Source: UBA5109 sp963975155 (lineage in GTDB: Bacteria > Pseudomonadota > Gammaproteobacteria > Pseudomonadales > Pseudohongiellaceae). Taken from it: a stretch of 64,000 nt of DNA. The stretch spans positions 372,001-436,000 of the forward strand of contig CAXBFG010000001.1 of assembly GCA_963975155.1 (NCBI GenBank), read 5' to 3'. This document shows positions 1-9,310 of the stretch, piece by piece. The notes beneath the pieces are model-generated. The model had not been told where the DNA came from and did no database searches. It saw only the letters and a program-made list of their open reading frames with translations. Each line of letters starts with the position of its first letter. Within the stretch, counting starts at the first letter, position 1. The translations under genes and the position numbers were made by a program.

Positions 1-1
1 C

Positions 2-175
2 AATAATGATGTGATTGAAATACAGCTCCTGGATGCTGAAGCACAACGCTTTCAGGTAAATTCGCATATTGAAAATCGGAGCAGGCGTTTTCGATACAAT
101 TGCACCGCACCTGGTGCCAACGGCAGGTATTACTGGTTGTCAATTCCCTGGGTTAATCCTGCAATCCCGGAATAA
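2..175 (+). CDS. C-terminal fragment of an unrecognised protein
   Basis: An open frame enters from the left edge and ends at TAA 173-175, giving 57 residues that finish in SIPWVNPAIPE. The segment is rich in Arg, Asn and aromatic residues and contains two cysteine-free strands followed by one Cys (RYNCTAPG). I do not recognise the family. It is convergent with the Bax-like gene at 200-1027 with only a 24-base gap, which is typical of two real gene ends. The start lies outside the window, so neither length nor function can be judged. Confidence 0.45.
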   Translation, partial: NNDVIEIQLLDAEAQRFQVNSHIENRSRRFRYNCTAPGANGRYYWLSIPWVNPAIPE

Positions 176-199
176 TCGCTGAACAATCAGGCTCTTCCT

Positions 200-1027
200 T
201 CAGGCATCATCATGATCCAGTTCCAGTAAATTATTGGAATGAATCATCGATTGCAGTTCAAAAATATATTCGTTTCCACGTTCTGAATAAGTATCCAGTC
301 CTTCAGACAGCGTAATACCATCTATTGGCAAACCCTGCACTCTGAGTTCTTCCCTGATATCACGTAAGTGCTGATAATTTGGGAAGGTATTCAGATTCAT
401 AATATATGCTTCGACAGATTCCAGGACATTATCGAAGCTCTTTACCTCATGACTTGCTCCTTCGCGGCGGCGGTTTGGAACAATTCCACAGCCTTCGGAA
501 TAGCACCATTGACCGAAAAAATTATTTCCTTCCTGTGCAAAACGTGAAGTTCCCCAGGCCGATTCATTGGCTGCCTGAGCCAAAGCCAGCGAACTGGGAA
601 TAATGTCTGCCCGTTTTAATAAACGGTTGATCAGGTTGCGGGTGTTCAGCATTTCATTATCCAGCTCATATGCAACCCGTAAACTGGATAAATAATTCAT
701 TTCATTGCGACTCAGCGACCTGCCACCATTTAATTTATCACGCAGCACCGCCAACTGTTGACGCTGACTCAATATTTTCTGATTTATCCTCTCAATGTAC
801 GGCGTCAGAAAATTAAAAAAGCTTGTCTTTTTTTCCTGTACATCCAGCATGGAATCAAAGTCTGGAATATCAGAAGGCAACTCAACAATTTCAATGACCG
901 GTTCTGGCACAGGCTCTATTATCAGCTCAACCTGCTCCTTACGGAACCAGAGTGCAGCTACAAAAAGCACACCAAGAAAAGCAATATAACCTAACTGGGG
1001 ATAGTTGTTTTGCGGGGAGGGAGTCAT
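200..1027 (-). CDS. Bax-like glucosaminidase-domain membrane protein
   Basis: A 275-residue protein with one N-terminal membrane anchor (about residues 12-28), a Pro/Glu-rich stretch (31-60), a helical region with coiled-coil character (65-130) and a C-terminal glucosaminidase-type domain (about 140-265). The domain contains AQAANESAWG; Glu155 in this motif is the expected catalytic acid. This organisation matches the Bax/FlgJ-like peptidoglycan hydrolase family, whose members cleave N-acetylglucosaminyl bonds in the periplasm. The start is ATG at 1027-1025, just ahead of the membrane segment. It is a single gene facing the bolA terminus. The family assignment is good; the true substrate is inferred. 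Confidence 0.8.
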   Translation of the reverse strand: MTPSPQNNYPQLGYIAFLGVLFVAALWFRKEQVELIIEPVPEPVIEIVELPSDIPDFDSMLDVQEKKTSFFNFLTPYIERINQKILSQRQQLAVLRDKLNGGRSLSRNEMNYLSSLRVAYELDNEMLNTRNLINRLLKRADIIPSSLALAQAANESAWGTSRFAQEGNNFFGQWCYSEGCGIVPNRRREGASHEVKSFDNVLESVEAYIMNLNTFPNYQHLRDIREELRVQGLPIDGITLSEGLDTYSERGNEYIFELQSMIHSNNLLELDHDDA

Positions 1028-1155
1028 TGCCGCTTTACCTTAGATTCTCTCGAAAGAGCCGGTTTCAGTTCAGCGAATCTTACCATAAATGTTAGCAGAC
1101 ACAAGCAATTAATATCTATATTTTAGATTAAGTAATTATTATATCTTATTGTTAT

Positions 1156-1476
1156 TTATAATTTTTTACCTTCGCAATCTGGAGATTTGCTAATCTCCTT
1201 GGCACTGTCTTGCCATTCTGCCGGGCTATAAAGATGCAAGGCCAGAGCGTGCACCTGCGCAGCCAACTCTTCAGCCAGAATCTTATAGACAGCCTGGTGT
1301 CGCTTAACTCGGCTCATCTGCGCAAATTGCTGACTCACCACAAGCAGATTAAAGTGAGAGTCAGTAGCCGGTCCGGCATGCATATGACTTTCATTCAGTA
1401 ATTCAAGATGCTCAGGTTCAAATGCAAGTGTCACTTTTGCCGTAATGCTCTCTGCGATATTTTCTATATTTGCCAT
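1156..1476 (-). CDS. bolA: BolA family transcriptional regulator / Fe-S partner
   Basis: At 106 residues it matches the usual BolA length. The core has SHMHAG, DSHFNLLVVS and the helix SRVKRHQAVYKIL, ending in the HALALHLYSPAEW segment that is characteristic of BolA itself rather than the shorter IbaG. BolA proteins bind monothiol glutaredoxins through a shared [2Fe-2S] cluster and bind promoters of cell-shape and biofilm genes. The start is ATG 1476-1474. It is divergent from ylqF (start 1567), so the 90 bases between hold both promoters. No clear gearbox promoter was recognised. Confidence 0.92.
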   Translation of the reverse strand: MANIENIAESITAKVTLAFEPEHLELLNESHMHAGPATDSHFNLLVVSQQFAQMSRVKRHQAVYKILAEELAAQVHALALHLYSPAEWQDSAKEISKSPDCEGKKL

Positions 1477-1566
1477 ATTAGATCCCTGACAAGTTAACGG
1501 TCATGTTCTCGCTTGATCTACAATGCGCCAATCAAGAAATAGTAATAATAAATTCAGGAGCTTCAC

Positions 1567-2391
1567 ATGACTATCGGTTGGTATCCCGGCCACATGAATA
1601 AGGCCCGCAAGGATATCATGAAAGCTCTCCATAACGTGGACCTGGTCATCGAATTGGTCGATGCCCGCCTGCCCTGCTCCAGTGAAAATCCATTATTGAA
1701 TGCGATGATAGCCAATACGGCGCGCATAAAAATCCTCAACAAAGCTGATCTTGCAGATCCGGATATTACCAGGCTTTGGCTGGATGACTTCAAGGCCAAA
1801 AACATAGTCGCCTATGCCCTGGATAAGAGCGAGCAGGAAGCCATAAAGAAATCCCTGAGCCTGGCTCGACGCATTTCAGGAAAAAAACCCGGCCAGGTGC
1901 TACGGATAATGATTGTTGGCATTCCTAATGTAGGTAAATCCACCTACCTGAACACCCTGCTTAACCGCAAAGTCGCCAAGGTGGGAAACGAACCGGCGGT
2001 TACACGCTCCGCCCAGGAAATCATATTGGATGACCAAATCAGATTGATTGATACACCCGGCGTCTTATGGCCTAAGCTTGAAGATCAGGACGCTGCCTAC
2101 AGGCTGGCGGTTACCGGAGCTATTAAAAATACTGCCATTGAATTTGAAGATATTGCCCTGTTTGCGCTGGATTTTCTGCGTAAGGATTATCCTTCCCGGC
2201 TACTGGATCGCTACCAGCTTTCTGAGCCTGAACTCGATGCCCAGTCTTTACTCCGGCAAATTGGCGAAAAGCGCGGTTGCCTGCGAAAGGGTGGCGTCGA
2301 CTTTCATAAAGCCAGTGAAATCCTGCTTAACGATTTAAGGAGCGGCGCTCTCGGGAGGCTCAGCCTCGAAAAACCGCAGTTATTACCTTGA
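1567..2391 (+). CDS. ylqF: Ribosome biogenesis GTPase YlqF/RbgA
   Basis: A 274-residue circularly permuted GTPase: the G4 motif NKAD (58-61) comes before the G1 P-loop GIPNVGKST (118-126) and G3 DTPG (162-165). The N-terminal WYPGHMNKA is diagnostic of the YlqF/RbgA family, which acts late in 50S subunit assembly. A Shine-Dalgarno AGGAG lies 6 bases before ATG 1567. The C-terminal ANTAR-like RNA-binding region is present (about 205-265, ending in KASEILLNDLRSG). It stands alone between bolA and the M16C protease. Confidence 0.93.
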   Translation: MTIGWYPGHMNKARKDIMKALHNVDLVIELVDARLPCSSENPLLNAMIANTARIKILNKADLADPDITRLWLDDFKAKNIVAYALDKSEQEAIKKSLSLARRISGKKPGQVLRIMIVGIPNVGKSTYLNTLLNRKVAKVGNEPAVTRSAQEIILDDQIRLIDTPGVLWPKLEDQDAAYRLAVTGAIKNTAIEFEDIALFALDFLRKDYPSRLLDRYQLSEPELDAQSLLRQIGEKRGCLRKGGVDFHKASEILLNDLRSGALGRLSLEKPQLLP

Positions 2392-2745
2392 TTTGACTAT
2401 CTGAGCTTTCTGGCGGAGCAAGTTGTCGTTCGCTCGTTCACGCTCCTCTCCGACAACATTGCCCCGCTTTCCTATCTCCAGGCTATGCTATTTTCAAACA
2501 ATATTATCGACTCCACCGGGCCTGTTGAGAGTGGCTATTCATATGTTAGTGAGTAGCGTGAGCCAGCGAACGACAGACGGATTTACACACCAGGCAAACA
2601 GAAAATATAAACTGAAGCGCTTTAAGCCATCATGACTGAACATAAGCAGAAAAATTTCAAAGTGACGCACTACCAGGATTTCCTGAACTTTCAATTTGAA
2701 TCAGCTAGAATGCCAGCTTTGGATTCCATTGAGATCGTGAATTAA
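2392..2745. other. 354-base intergenic region with an inverted repeat
   Basis: No convincing gene was found here. A 70-codon open frame (2423-2635, plus) has low-complexity Ser/Arg/Thr composition and no family resemblance. The stretch holds one imperfect inverted repeat (see 2424-2575). The last 60 bases before ATG 2746 presumably hold the promoter of the M16C protease gene, but no confident -35/-10 pair was identified. Confidence 0.6.
2424..2575. repeat. Imperfect inverted repeat, 25-base arms about 100 bases apart
   Basis: The left arm 2424-2448 and the reverse complement of the right arm 2551-2575 share TGTCGTTCGCT, then differ over three bases, then share TCACGCT, one mismatch and CTC, so about 21-22 of 25 positions match. 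The left arm also contains a nested short hairpin (GTTGTCG with CGACAAC at 2450-2456). It could be a repetitive extragenic or MITE-like remnant. No other copy was seen in this window. Confidence 0.5.
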
Positions 2746-5676
2746 ATGCAGTCAGCAGCAGCGCACCCGTCAGACTCCCCATTTCAACAAATTCGCAGCC
2801 AATTCCTCGCCACTTTGAATATCAGAGTGGAAGAATATGAGCACAAGATTACCGGTGCCAAGCATTACCATCTGGCCAGCGATAATCCTGAAAATGTATT
2901 TATGGTTGCATTGCGCACTGTACCGATGGACTCAACGGGTGTGGCCCATATTCTGGAACACACGGCGCTCTGTGGCAGTAAAAAATTTCCGGTCCGAGAT
3001 CCCTTTTTCATGATGATCAGGCGCTCCATGAATACCTTTATGAACGCCATGACAAGCAGCGACTGGACAGCCTATCCCTTTGCCAGCCAAAACCCTAAGG
3101 ATTTTAATAACTTGCTGGAGGTCTATCTTGACGCGGTGTTTTTTTCACGCCTCGATCCTCTGGATTTTGCCCAGGAAGGACACCGTCTGGAATTTTCTGA
3201 AACCGGCAATACGGATTCTGCACTTGAATATAAAGGCGTTGTCTATAATGAAATGAAAGGTGCGATGAGTTCTCAGAGCAGCCTTATCTGGCAGCAGCTT
3301 TGTACACACCTTTTTCCAAGTACAACCTATCATTACAACAGTGGCGGCGATCCGGCAGAGATTCCAGAGCTGAGTTACGAGGCCTTGTTGAGCTTTTATA
3401 AAACACACTATCACCCCAGTAATGCCATTTTCATGACCTTTGGCAATATCCCTGCTCAGGAACATCAAAGCAGATTTGAAGAGCTCGCCTTAAAGGAATT
3501 CAAAAAACTTGACGTACATATTGCTGTCGGAGATGAGCAGCGCTATCAGGCTCCCATACGGGTACAGGAAAGCTACCCGCTGGAAGAAGCTGAGGCAGAA
3601 AATAAAAGTCATGTTGTCATCGCCTGGCTGCTGGGTAAGAACACCAGTCTGGAAGAGCTGTATAAGGCTCAGCTGCTGGCTTCCGTGCTGCTGGATAATA
3701 GTTCAAGCCCACTGCTGCATATACTGGAAACCACCGGGCTTGGATCATCACCTTCCCCGCTTTGCGGCCTCGAAGATTCACACAGGGAAATGAGTTTTAT
3801 CTGCGGTCTGGAAGGTTGTGACCAGAAAGATACTGCAAACATTGAACAACTGATTCTGGATACGCTCAGGAATATCGCCAGCGACGGTATTGAGCAAAGT
3901 AAAGTAGAAGCGGCATTGCATACACTGGAACTGCACCAGCGTGAAATTACCGGCGACAGTTACCCCTATGGTTTACAGCTGATATTGTCGGCCCTATCAA
4001 CGGCTACCCATCGTGGCGATCCGATTGAATTGCTCGATATTGATCCGGTCCTGAAAGGTTTGAAAGAAGACATCAAGGATCCTGAATATATTCCGCGATT
4101 GATAAAAAGCTATTTGCTCGACAATCCACACCGGGTAACCCTGACGGTAGTTCCAGATGCCAAACTGGCGGACAAAATCAAGCAGGCTGAGAAGGTAAAG
4201 CTCAGCGAGATCAAAGAACAGCTCAGTGACAGTGACAAACAACGCCTGGTCGTCCAGGCTCAGGCCCTGGCAGAACGCCAGCAACAAATTGACGACATGT
4301 CTGTCCTGCCAAAAGTTGAGCTTAGTGATGTCCCTGCCGAGATAATCTGGCCCAAGGCAGAGTCCGGACAGATAAAGACCATGCCCCTGTCCTTTTATCC
4401 GCAGGGCACCAATGGCCTGAGTTATCAGGACATCATTATTCGTCTGCCCGCCATACCCGAAGAGTTATCCAGCCTGTTCCCGCATTACTCCAGCTGCCTG
4501 ACCGAAGTAGGTGTCGGTAAAGCCAGCTACCTCGAGATGCAGGCCCTGCAAGCTTCAATCAGCGGCGGACTGAATGCCCATATCAGCATTCGCAACAAGC
4601 TTAATGATACACAGGCCCTGGATGCCTATATGATCCTGGGCAGTAAGGCGCTGTATGCCAACCAGGCTGAATTAAGCTCTCTGATGAAGGATTTACTGGA
4701 TAACTGCCGTTTCGATGAACTCAGCAGACTCAAGGAGTTACTGCAGCAAATTGCCAGTCATAAAGAGCAGAGCGTCACCAGCCAGGGCCATGTGCTGGCA
4801 ATGGGAGTGGCCGCCAGTAAAATGAACCCCAAAGCAGCCCTGAGTTATAAAAACTCGGGTATGGCCGGTATCCTGCGTCTTAAAAAACTCGTGGAAGATT
4901 CCCGGGACGACAAACTGATGGCCGACTATGCTGAAAAGTTACAACAGTTACATCAGCTCATTATGCAGGGCGATAAACGCCTGCTTTGTATCGCTGAAGC
5001 CAATGAAAAAGAGCCTTTGATCCGCAGCCTGACAGATCTATGGTCTGATGCTCAAAACCAGACAGACATGGAACCCTTTAGTCTCGATCCGGTCCACGAA
5101 AACACCCGCGAAGCCTGGCTTTGTAATTCACAGGTTAATTTCTGTGCGCTGGCCTATCCTACCGTTGCCTCAGAGCATGAAGATGCCGCTGCACTAACCG
5201 TGCTGGGCGGTTTCTTGCGTAATGGCTTCCTGCATGGCGCGATTCGTGAACAGGGTGGAGCCTATGGTGGTGGCGCCAGCCAGGATTCCGGTTCTGCCAG
5301 TTTCCGCTTTTTCTCCTACCGTGATCCACGATTGAGCGAAACGCTCAATGATTTTGATAATGCCTTGAACTGGCTACAAGACAAGCAACACAGTTACAGT
5401 CAGCTGGAAGAAGCCATCCTGGGTGTTATTTCCAGCCTGGATAAACCAGCCTCACCAGCCGGCACTGCTAAACAGGCTTATTACAATGGGCTGTTTAATC
5501 GGGGCAAGGAGCACCGGGCTAAATTCCGGCAACAGGTCTTAGCGGTTGATATTCCAGCTCTGCAAAGAGTCGCCGAAAAGTACCTGAAACCCGAGCTGCG
5601 CAGCATCGGCATTATCAGCAATAAGGATCATTTAGAAGAATTGGAAAAACTGGAATTAAAGATAAATAAGCTTTAA
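2746..5676 (+). CDS. PreP-like M16C zinc metalloprotease
   Basis: A 976-residue peptidase of the insulysin/presequence-protease family. The inverted zinc motif HxxEH is HILEH at residues 68-72, followed about 100 residues later by the third-ligand region EYKGVVYNEMKGA. The rest contains the M16C-associated central domain and a second inactive M16-like half with REQGGAYGGGA near residue 850. Members degrade peptides in a closed chamber. No signal peptide is visible, so the protein is likely cytoplasmic. ATG 2746 gives the normal family length. The gene is monocistronic; its terminus faces djlA. Confidence 0.9.
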   Translation: MQSAAAHPSDSPFQQIRSQFLATLNIRVEEYEHKITGAKHYHLASDNPENVFMVALRTVPMDSTGVAHILEHTALCGSKKFPVRDPFFMMIRRSMNTFMNAMTSSDWTAYPFASQNPKDFNNLLEVYLDAVFFSRLDPLDFAQEGHRLEFSETGNTDSALEYKGVVYNEMKGAMSSQSSLIWQQLCTHLFPSTTYHYNSGGDPAEIPELSYEALLSFYKTHYHPSNAIFMTFGNIPAQEHQSRFEELALKEFKKLDVHIAVGDEQRYQAPIRVQESYPLEEAEAENKSHVVIAWLLGKNTSLEELYKAQLLASVLLDNSSSPLLHILETTGLGSSPSPLCGLEDSHREMSFICGLEGCDQKDTANIEQLILDTLRNIASDGIEQSKVEAALHTLELHQREITGDSYPYGLQLILSALSTATHRGDPIELLDIDPVLKGLKEDIKDPEYIPRLIKSYLLDNPHRVTLTVVPDAKLADKIKQAEKVKLSEIKEQLSDSDKQRLVVQAQALAERQQQIDDMSVLPKVELSDVPAEIIWPKAESGQIKTMPLSFYPQGTNGLSYQDIIIRLPAIPEELSSLFPHYSSCLTEVGVGKASYLEMQALQASISGGLNAHISIRNKLNDTQALDAYMILGSKALYANQAELSSLMKDLLDNCRFDELSRLKELLQQIASHKEQSVTSQGHVLAMGVAASKMNPKAALSYKNSGMAGILRLKKLVEDSRDDKLMADYAEKLQQLHQLIMQGDKRLLCIAEANEKEPLIRSLTDLWSDAQNQTDMEPFSLDPVHENTREAWLCNSQVNFCALAYPTVASEHEDAAALTVLGGFLRNGFLHGAIREQGGAYGGGASQDSGSASFRFFSYRDPRLSETLNDFDNALNWLQDKQHSYSQLEEAILGVISSLDKPASPAGTAKQAYYNGLFNRGKEHRAKFRQQVLAVDIPALQRVAEKYLKPELRSIGIISNKDHLEELEKLELKINKL

Positions 5677-5803
5677 TTTACATATAGTTATAGCATAAAC
5701 TTAATGTAAATAATTTGGCTTGGAATGCCTTGAACTAAAGACATAAAGCTAATTTTTCTTTGTATTTCAATATGAAATTCCTGTGGGATAAAAGCAGCGC
5801 TTT

Positions 5804-6616
5804 TTAATTCCGGCTTTGCTTGATCAACTCGTAGGCGGATTTGATATCCTGAGTTCGTTGATTGGCGATATCCATCATCTCCTGCGGCAAACCTTTGGAT
5901 ACCAGTTTGTCCGGATGATGCTGATTCATCTGTCTGCGATAGGCTTTTTTGACTTCCTCGTCACTGGCTGAGGAAGTGATGCCCAGTAATTTATAGGCAT
6001 CAGACATCGTCATTCTGCTGCGATCGGCGCTTCGGCTCTGTTGATTGGCTCTGCGGTTTTGTTGAAAGTGTTGCTGGGCCTGCCCGCGCTGCAGAATCTG
6101 CTGAAAAACCGTTTTAGAGAAGCCCAGGCCTTTGGCTATATCCCATAGCGCTTCCTGCTCAGAGTTGTGTAAGGCTCCGTCCGAATAGGCCGTCATGACC
6201 AGGATCTCCAGAAACATCTGCATCAGATTACGGCGGCGGTGACACTCCAGACGAAATTGCTCAAGGATTTCCCGAGCCTGATGCTTCTGATTTTTACCCT
6301 GTTCAAACAAATTAATGGCAACCTTTTTCTGTTGCTCATTCAAATTCATCTGGCGCATGACGTGCTGGGCAATATTGATTTCATGCTGGGATACACGCCC
6401 GTCGGCCTTGGCTATATGGCCCATCATGAAAAAAGTAGCGGTAAAGAAGGCAGACTGAATAGTCTCAACCCGATCGGCAGCACCAGGCCCGTCTATGCGT
6501 GTATTTTTGAGGCCGCGATCAAAATTATGCCCCAGCGCCGCACCAAACACGGCTCCCAGAGGGCCGCCCAGCACCATACCGAAAGTGCCACCTATGACTT
6601 TGCCCCACCAGCTCAG
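5804..6616 (-). CDS. djlA: Co-chaperone DjlA (DnaJ-like, membrane anchored)
   Basis: It has an N-terminal glycine-rich membrane segment (WWGKVIGGTFG onward), a TerB-like helical domain and a C-terminal J domain with the HPD motif in HHPDK. DjlA is an inner-membrane J protein that stimulates DnaK. The first ATG, at 6577, would cut off half of the membrane segment that aligns with E. coli DjlA. Reading upstream to the in-frame TGA shows no ATG, GTG or TTG, but there is a CTG at 6616-6614. It lies 8 bases after GAGG and overlaps the preceding gene's TGA (CTGA), giving 270 residues, the E. coli length. I therefore choose 6616, with 6577 as the conventional alternative. Confidence 0.88.
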   Translation of the reverse strand: MSWWGKVIGGTFGMVLGGPLGAVFGAALGHNFDRGLKNTRIDGPGAADRVETIQSAFFTATFFMMGHIAKADGRVSQHEINIAQHVMRQMNLNEQQKKVAINLFEQGKNQKHQAREILEQFRLECHRRRNLMQMFLEILVMTAYSDGALHNSEQEALWDIAKGLGFSKTVFQQILQRGQAQQHFQQNRRANQQSRSADRSRMTMSDAYKLLGITSSASDEEVKKAYRRQMNQHHPDKLVSKGLPQEMMDIANQRTQDIKSAYELIKQSRN

Positions 6617-7218
6617 AAGAATAGCCTCATAAACCAGTTGCGACCCAACTCTTTCTCACAGCTCTGATACTGAGTCTGATAGATATTCGAGGTATTCTGT
6701 ACATTGCGGGCAACATCCATCAGCCAGCCCTTACTGCTGTAACTGTTTCTGGCCCAGCCACCATTGCCTTCATGGTAGGCCAGATAAAGGTTATAGGCAT
6801 CGGTTCGGGATATTCTGTTTTGCCGGGTAGAAGCATTGGTATACCAGCCAACAAAATCCATGGCATCGGAGAAATCGGACCTGCTGGCACCCCAGTTCCC
6901 GGCACTTTCCTTGTAATCTGTCCAGGTCTCATCGAGCACCTGGGCATAGCCGTAAGCCGAAGATGGCCGACGCCAGGGAATAACCCACAGCAGTTTGGTG
7001 CGTGGAGGCTTGGCCCTGCCCTGAAAGGAAGACTCCTGCTCAATAATTGCCATGCTCACATACACCGGTGTTCCCCAGCGGTTTTCGGTCTTTTTGGCGG
7101 CCCGATACCAGCTGCGGCGGTCTTCAAATATCGTGCAGATGTTGGCTGTATTCGCTGGCGGAGAAGACACACAGGCACTTAATAAAGTCATAATGACGAA
7201 GACAAAAATCAGACGCAT
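6613..7218 (-). CDS. SLT-domain lipoprotein (probable lytic transglycosylase)
   Basis: The 201-residue product has a lipoprotein signal with lipobox LLSAC (Cys16). An SLT-like fold follows: SMAIIEQESSF carries the Glu expected for lytic transglycosylases, then SSAYGYAQVLDETW and YLAYHEGNGG match the conserved G-Y-Q and AYxxG motifs. The product should be anchored to the outer or inner membrane and act on peptidoglycan. Its stop overlaps the proposed CTG start of djlA, suggesting translational coupling. The ligA stop lies 50 bases upstream on the same strand. Confidence 0.82.
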   Translation of the reverse strand: MRLIFVFVIMTLLSACVSSPPANTANICTIFEDRRSWYRAAKKTENRWGTPVYVSMAIIEQESSFQGRAKPPRTKLLWVIPWRRPSSAYGYAQVLDETWTDYKESAGNWGASRSDFSDAMDFVGWYTNASTRQNRISRTDAYNLYLAYHEGNGGWARNSYSSKGWLMDVARNVQNTSNIYQTQYQSCEKELGRNWFMRLFF

Positions 7219-7268
7219 TCTTGTATTCCTCAGGGTCTAGAGTTGAAAAGAAAAATCAGGCATATACT

Positions 7269-9305
7269 TTACACTGTTATGCCGTGTTGTGTAAGCAATG
7301 ACACAAACTTTTCTTCATCTATAATCTCTATACCCAGTTCCTCGGCTTTTGTTAATTTGCTTCCGGCACCTGGCCCAGCAATGACACAGGTGGTTTTTGC
7401 CGACACGCTGCCGGCCACCTTGGCTCCGAGCTCCTGCAGGTATTGTTTAGCCTGGGATCGTGTCATTTGCTCAAGTGTGCCCGTGACCACATAAGTCTGC
7501 CCACTCAAAGGAAGGCTGTTTTGATCGGCGAGCTCCGTTTCACGGGGTTTGACTCCCGCCGCCAGCAAGGCCCCGATCACATCACGGTTATGCTGTTCGG
7601 CAAAAAAAGCCACAATATGCAGGGCCATGATTTCACCGATATCCGGCACCTGCACCAGACTGTCTGCATCTGCCTGCATAATGGCCTGCAGAGAACCAAA
7701 GTGCTTGCTAAGCGAAAGTGCAGTCGCCTCCCCCACCTCTCTGATGCCCAGGGCATAAATAAAGCGCTGCAGACTGATATCCTTGCTGGCCTCAATCGCC
7801 TGCAGCAAATTGCCGGCTGATTTTTCTGCCATTCGTTCCAGGCCGGATAATTGTTCAAGATTGAGTCGATAGATATCGGCGACATTCTCTATCAGGCCCT
7901 CATTAACCAGTTGCTCAATAAGCTTGACGCCAAGACCGTCTATGTCCATGGCGGATCGGGAAGCAAAATGGATAATGGATTGGGTGCGTTGCGCCTTGCA
8001 ATACAAGCCGCCTGTGCAGCGAATCAGTACTTCACCGTCCTCTTGCTCTATGTCCGAATGACAAACCGGACATTGTGTCGGCACAATAATATCCCGGACA
8101 TCAGCACTGCGTTGCTCAAGTATGACTTTAACCACTTTAGGGATAACATCCCCGGCGCGCCGGATAATCACCTTGTCGCCAATTTTCACATCCAGTCGCC
8201 TGATCTCATCCATGTTATGTAAAGTTGCATTGCTGACGGTTACACCTCCGACAAATACCGGTTCGAGTCGGGCTACCGGTGTTATCGTGCCCGTCCTGCC
8301 AACCTGGAATTCGACATCATTCAAAGTAGTTGCCACTTCTTCAGCCGGAAACTTATAGGCTATAGCCCAACGCGGCGTCCGTGCATTGATGCCCAGTTCT
8401 TCCTGCTGACTGAAATCATTTACCTTTAATACGGCACCATCTATTTCATAATCCAGCTTTGCACGCTGCAGCAACAGGGATTCGCAATAGGCAAAACAGG
8501 CGGAGGCACCTCGCACCACCTTGCGGATAGGGTTCACCGGCAAAGCCCAACTGTCCAGGAGCTGGAACACTTCACCGAGAGTTGCGGGCAAGGTCATATT
8601 GACTTCTCCCAGACTGTAGCAAAACATGGCCAATGGACGAGTCGCCGTTATCCGGGAATCAAGTTGCCTCAAAGTGCCTGCGGCAGCATTGCGGGGATTA
8701 ACAAAGGTCCTTTCCTCGTGCTTCAAGGCCTCACTGTTCATTCGGGCAAAACCTGATTTACTCATGAAAATCTCCCCGCGAACTTCCAGAATATCCGGGT
8801 AATTTTCACCCTCCAGCTTTAAGGGGATAGACCTGATGGTCTTAACGTTATGGGTAATGTCTTCACCCGTCATTCCATCGCCACGGGTTGCAGCCTGAAC
8901 CAATAAGCCCTTTTCATAACGAAGATTGACTGCTACACCATCAATTTTAGGTTCACAGCTATATTCAATATCAGCACTTTGTTGCGCCAAACGCTTGCGC
9001 ACCCTTATTTCGAATTTCTCAATACTCTCCATGTCGGATGCTTTTTCAAGCGAAAGCATGGGGATTTTATGCCTGACCTGTTTAAAGCCCGACAAGGGCT
9101 CACTGCCCACACGCTGACTGGGAGAATCGGGGCTCAGTAGTTCGGGATGTAAGCGTTCAATTTCCAGCAGCCGATCAAAGAGCCGATCATATTCCTGATC
9201 TGGAATAACAGGCGCATCGAGTTGATGGTACAAACGATTGTGGTGCTCTATTTGCCGACGAAGATCTGCAAGTTCTGACTTCAGCTGATCTGTCGGGCTA
9301 GGCAT
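7269..9305 (-). CDS. ligA: NAD-dependent DNA ligase LigA
   Basis: The 678-residue enzyme seals nicks during replication and repair. It has the N-terminal Ia domain, the adenylation motif CEPKIDG with catalytic Lys120, an OB fold, a four-cysteine zinc finger (CPVC...CTGGLYC near 410-440), helix-hairpin-helix repeats and a C-terminal BRCT domain (about 595-675). Start ATG 9305 lies five bases after the zipA stop, and smc-zipA-ligA is the order found in Pseudomonas and relatives. All catalytic landmarks are intact. Confidence 0.97.
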   Translation of the reverse strand: MPSPTDQLKSELADLRRQIEHHNRLYHQLDAPVIPDQEYDRLFDRLLEIERLHPELLSPDSPSQRVGSEPLSGFKQVRHKIPMLSLEKASDMESIEKFEIRVRKRLAQQSADIEYSCEPKIDGVAVNLRYEKGLLVQAATRGDGMTGEDITHNVKTIRSIPLKLEGENYPDILEVRGEIFMSKSGFARMNSEALKHEERTFVNPRNAAAGTLRQLDSRITATRPLAMFCYSLGEVNMTLPATLGEVFQLLDSWALPVNPIRKVVRGASACFAYCESLLLQRAKLDYEIDGAVLKVNDFSQQEELGINARTPRWAIAYKFPAEEVATTLNDVEFQVGRTGTITPVARLEPVFVGGVTVSNATLHNMDEIRRLDVKIGDKVIIRRAGDVIPKVVKVILEQRSADVRDIIVPTQCPVCHSDIEQEDGEVLIRCTGGLYCKAQRTQSIIHFASRSAMDIDGLGVKLIEQLVNEGLIENVADIYRLNLEQLSGLERMAEKSAGNLLQAIEASKDISLQRFIYALGIREVGEATALSLSKHFGSLQAIMQADADSLVQVPDIGEIMALHIVAFFAEQHNRDVIGALLAAGVKPRETELADQNSLPLSGQTYVVTGTLEQMTRSQAKQYLQELGAKVAGSVSAKTTCVIAGPGAGSKLTKAEELGIEIIDEEKFVSLLTQHGITV

Positions 9306-9310
9306 AATGA

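Noticed and set aside
2423..2635. 70-codon plus-strand open frame after ylqF
   Set aside because: Low-complexity composition, no ribosome site and no family resemblance; it overlaps the inverted repeat and is most likely noncoding.
5676..5711. Terminator at the PreP-like/djlA convergent ends (ATTTACAT ... ATGTAAAT)
   Set aside because: An 8-base AT-only stem with a 20-base loop and no U tract is too weak to call a terminator.
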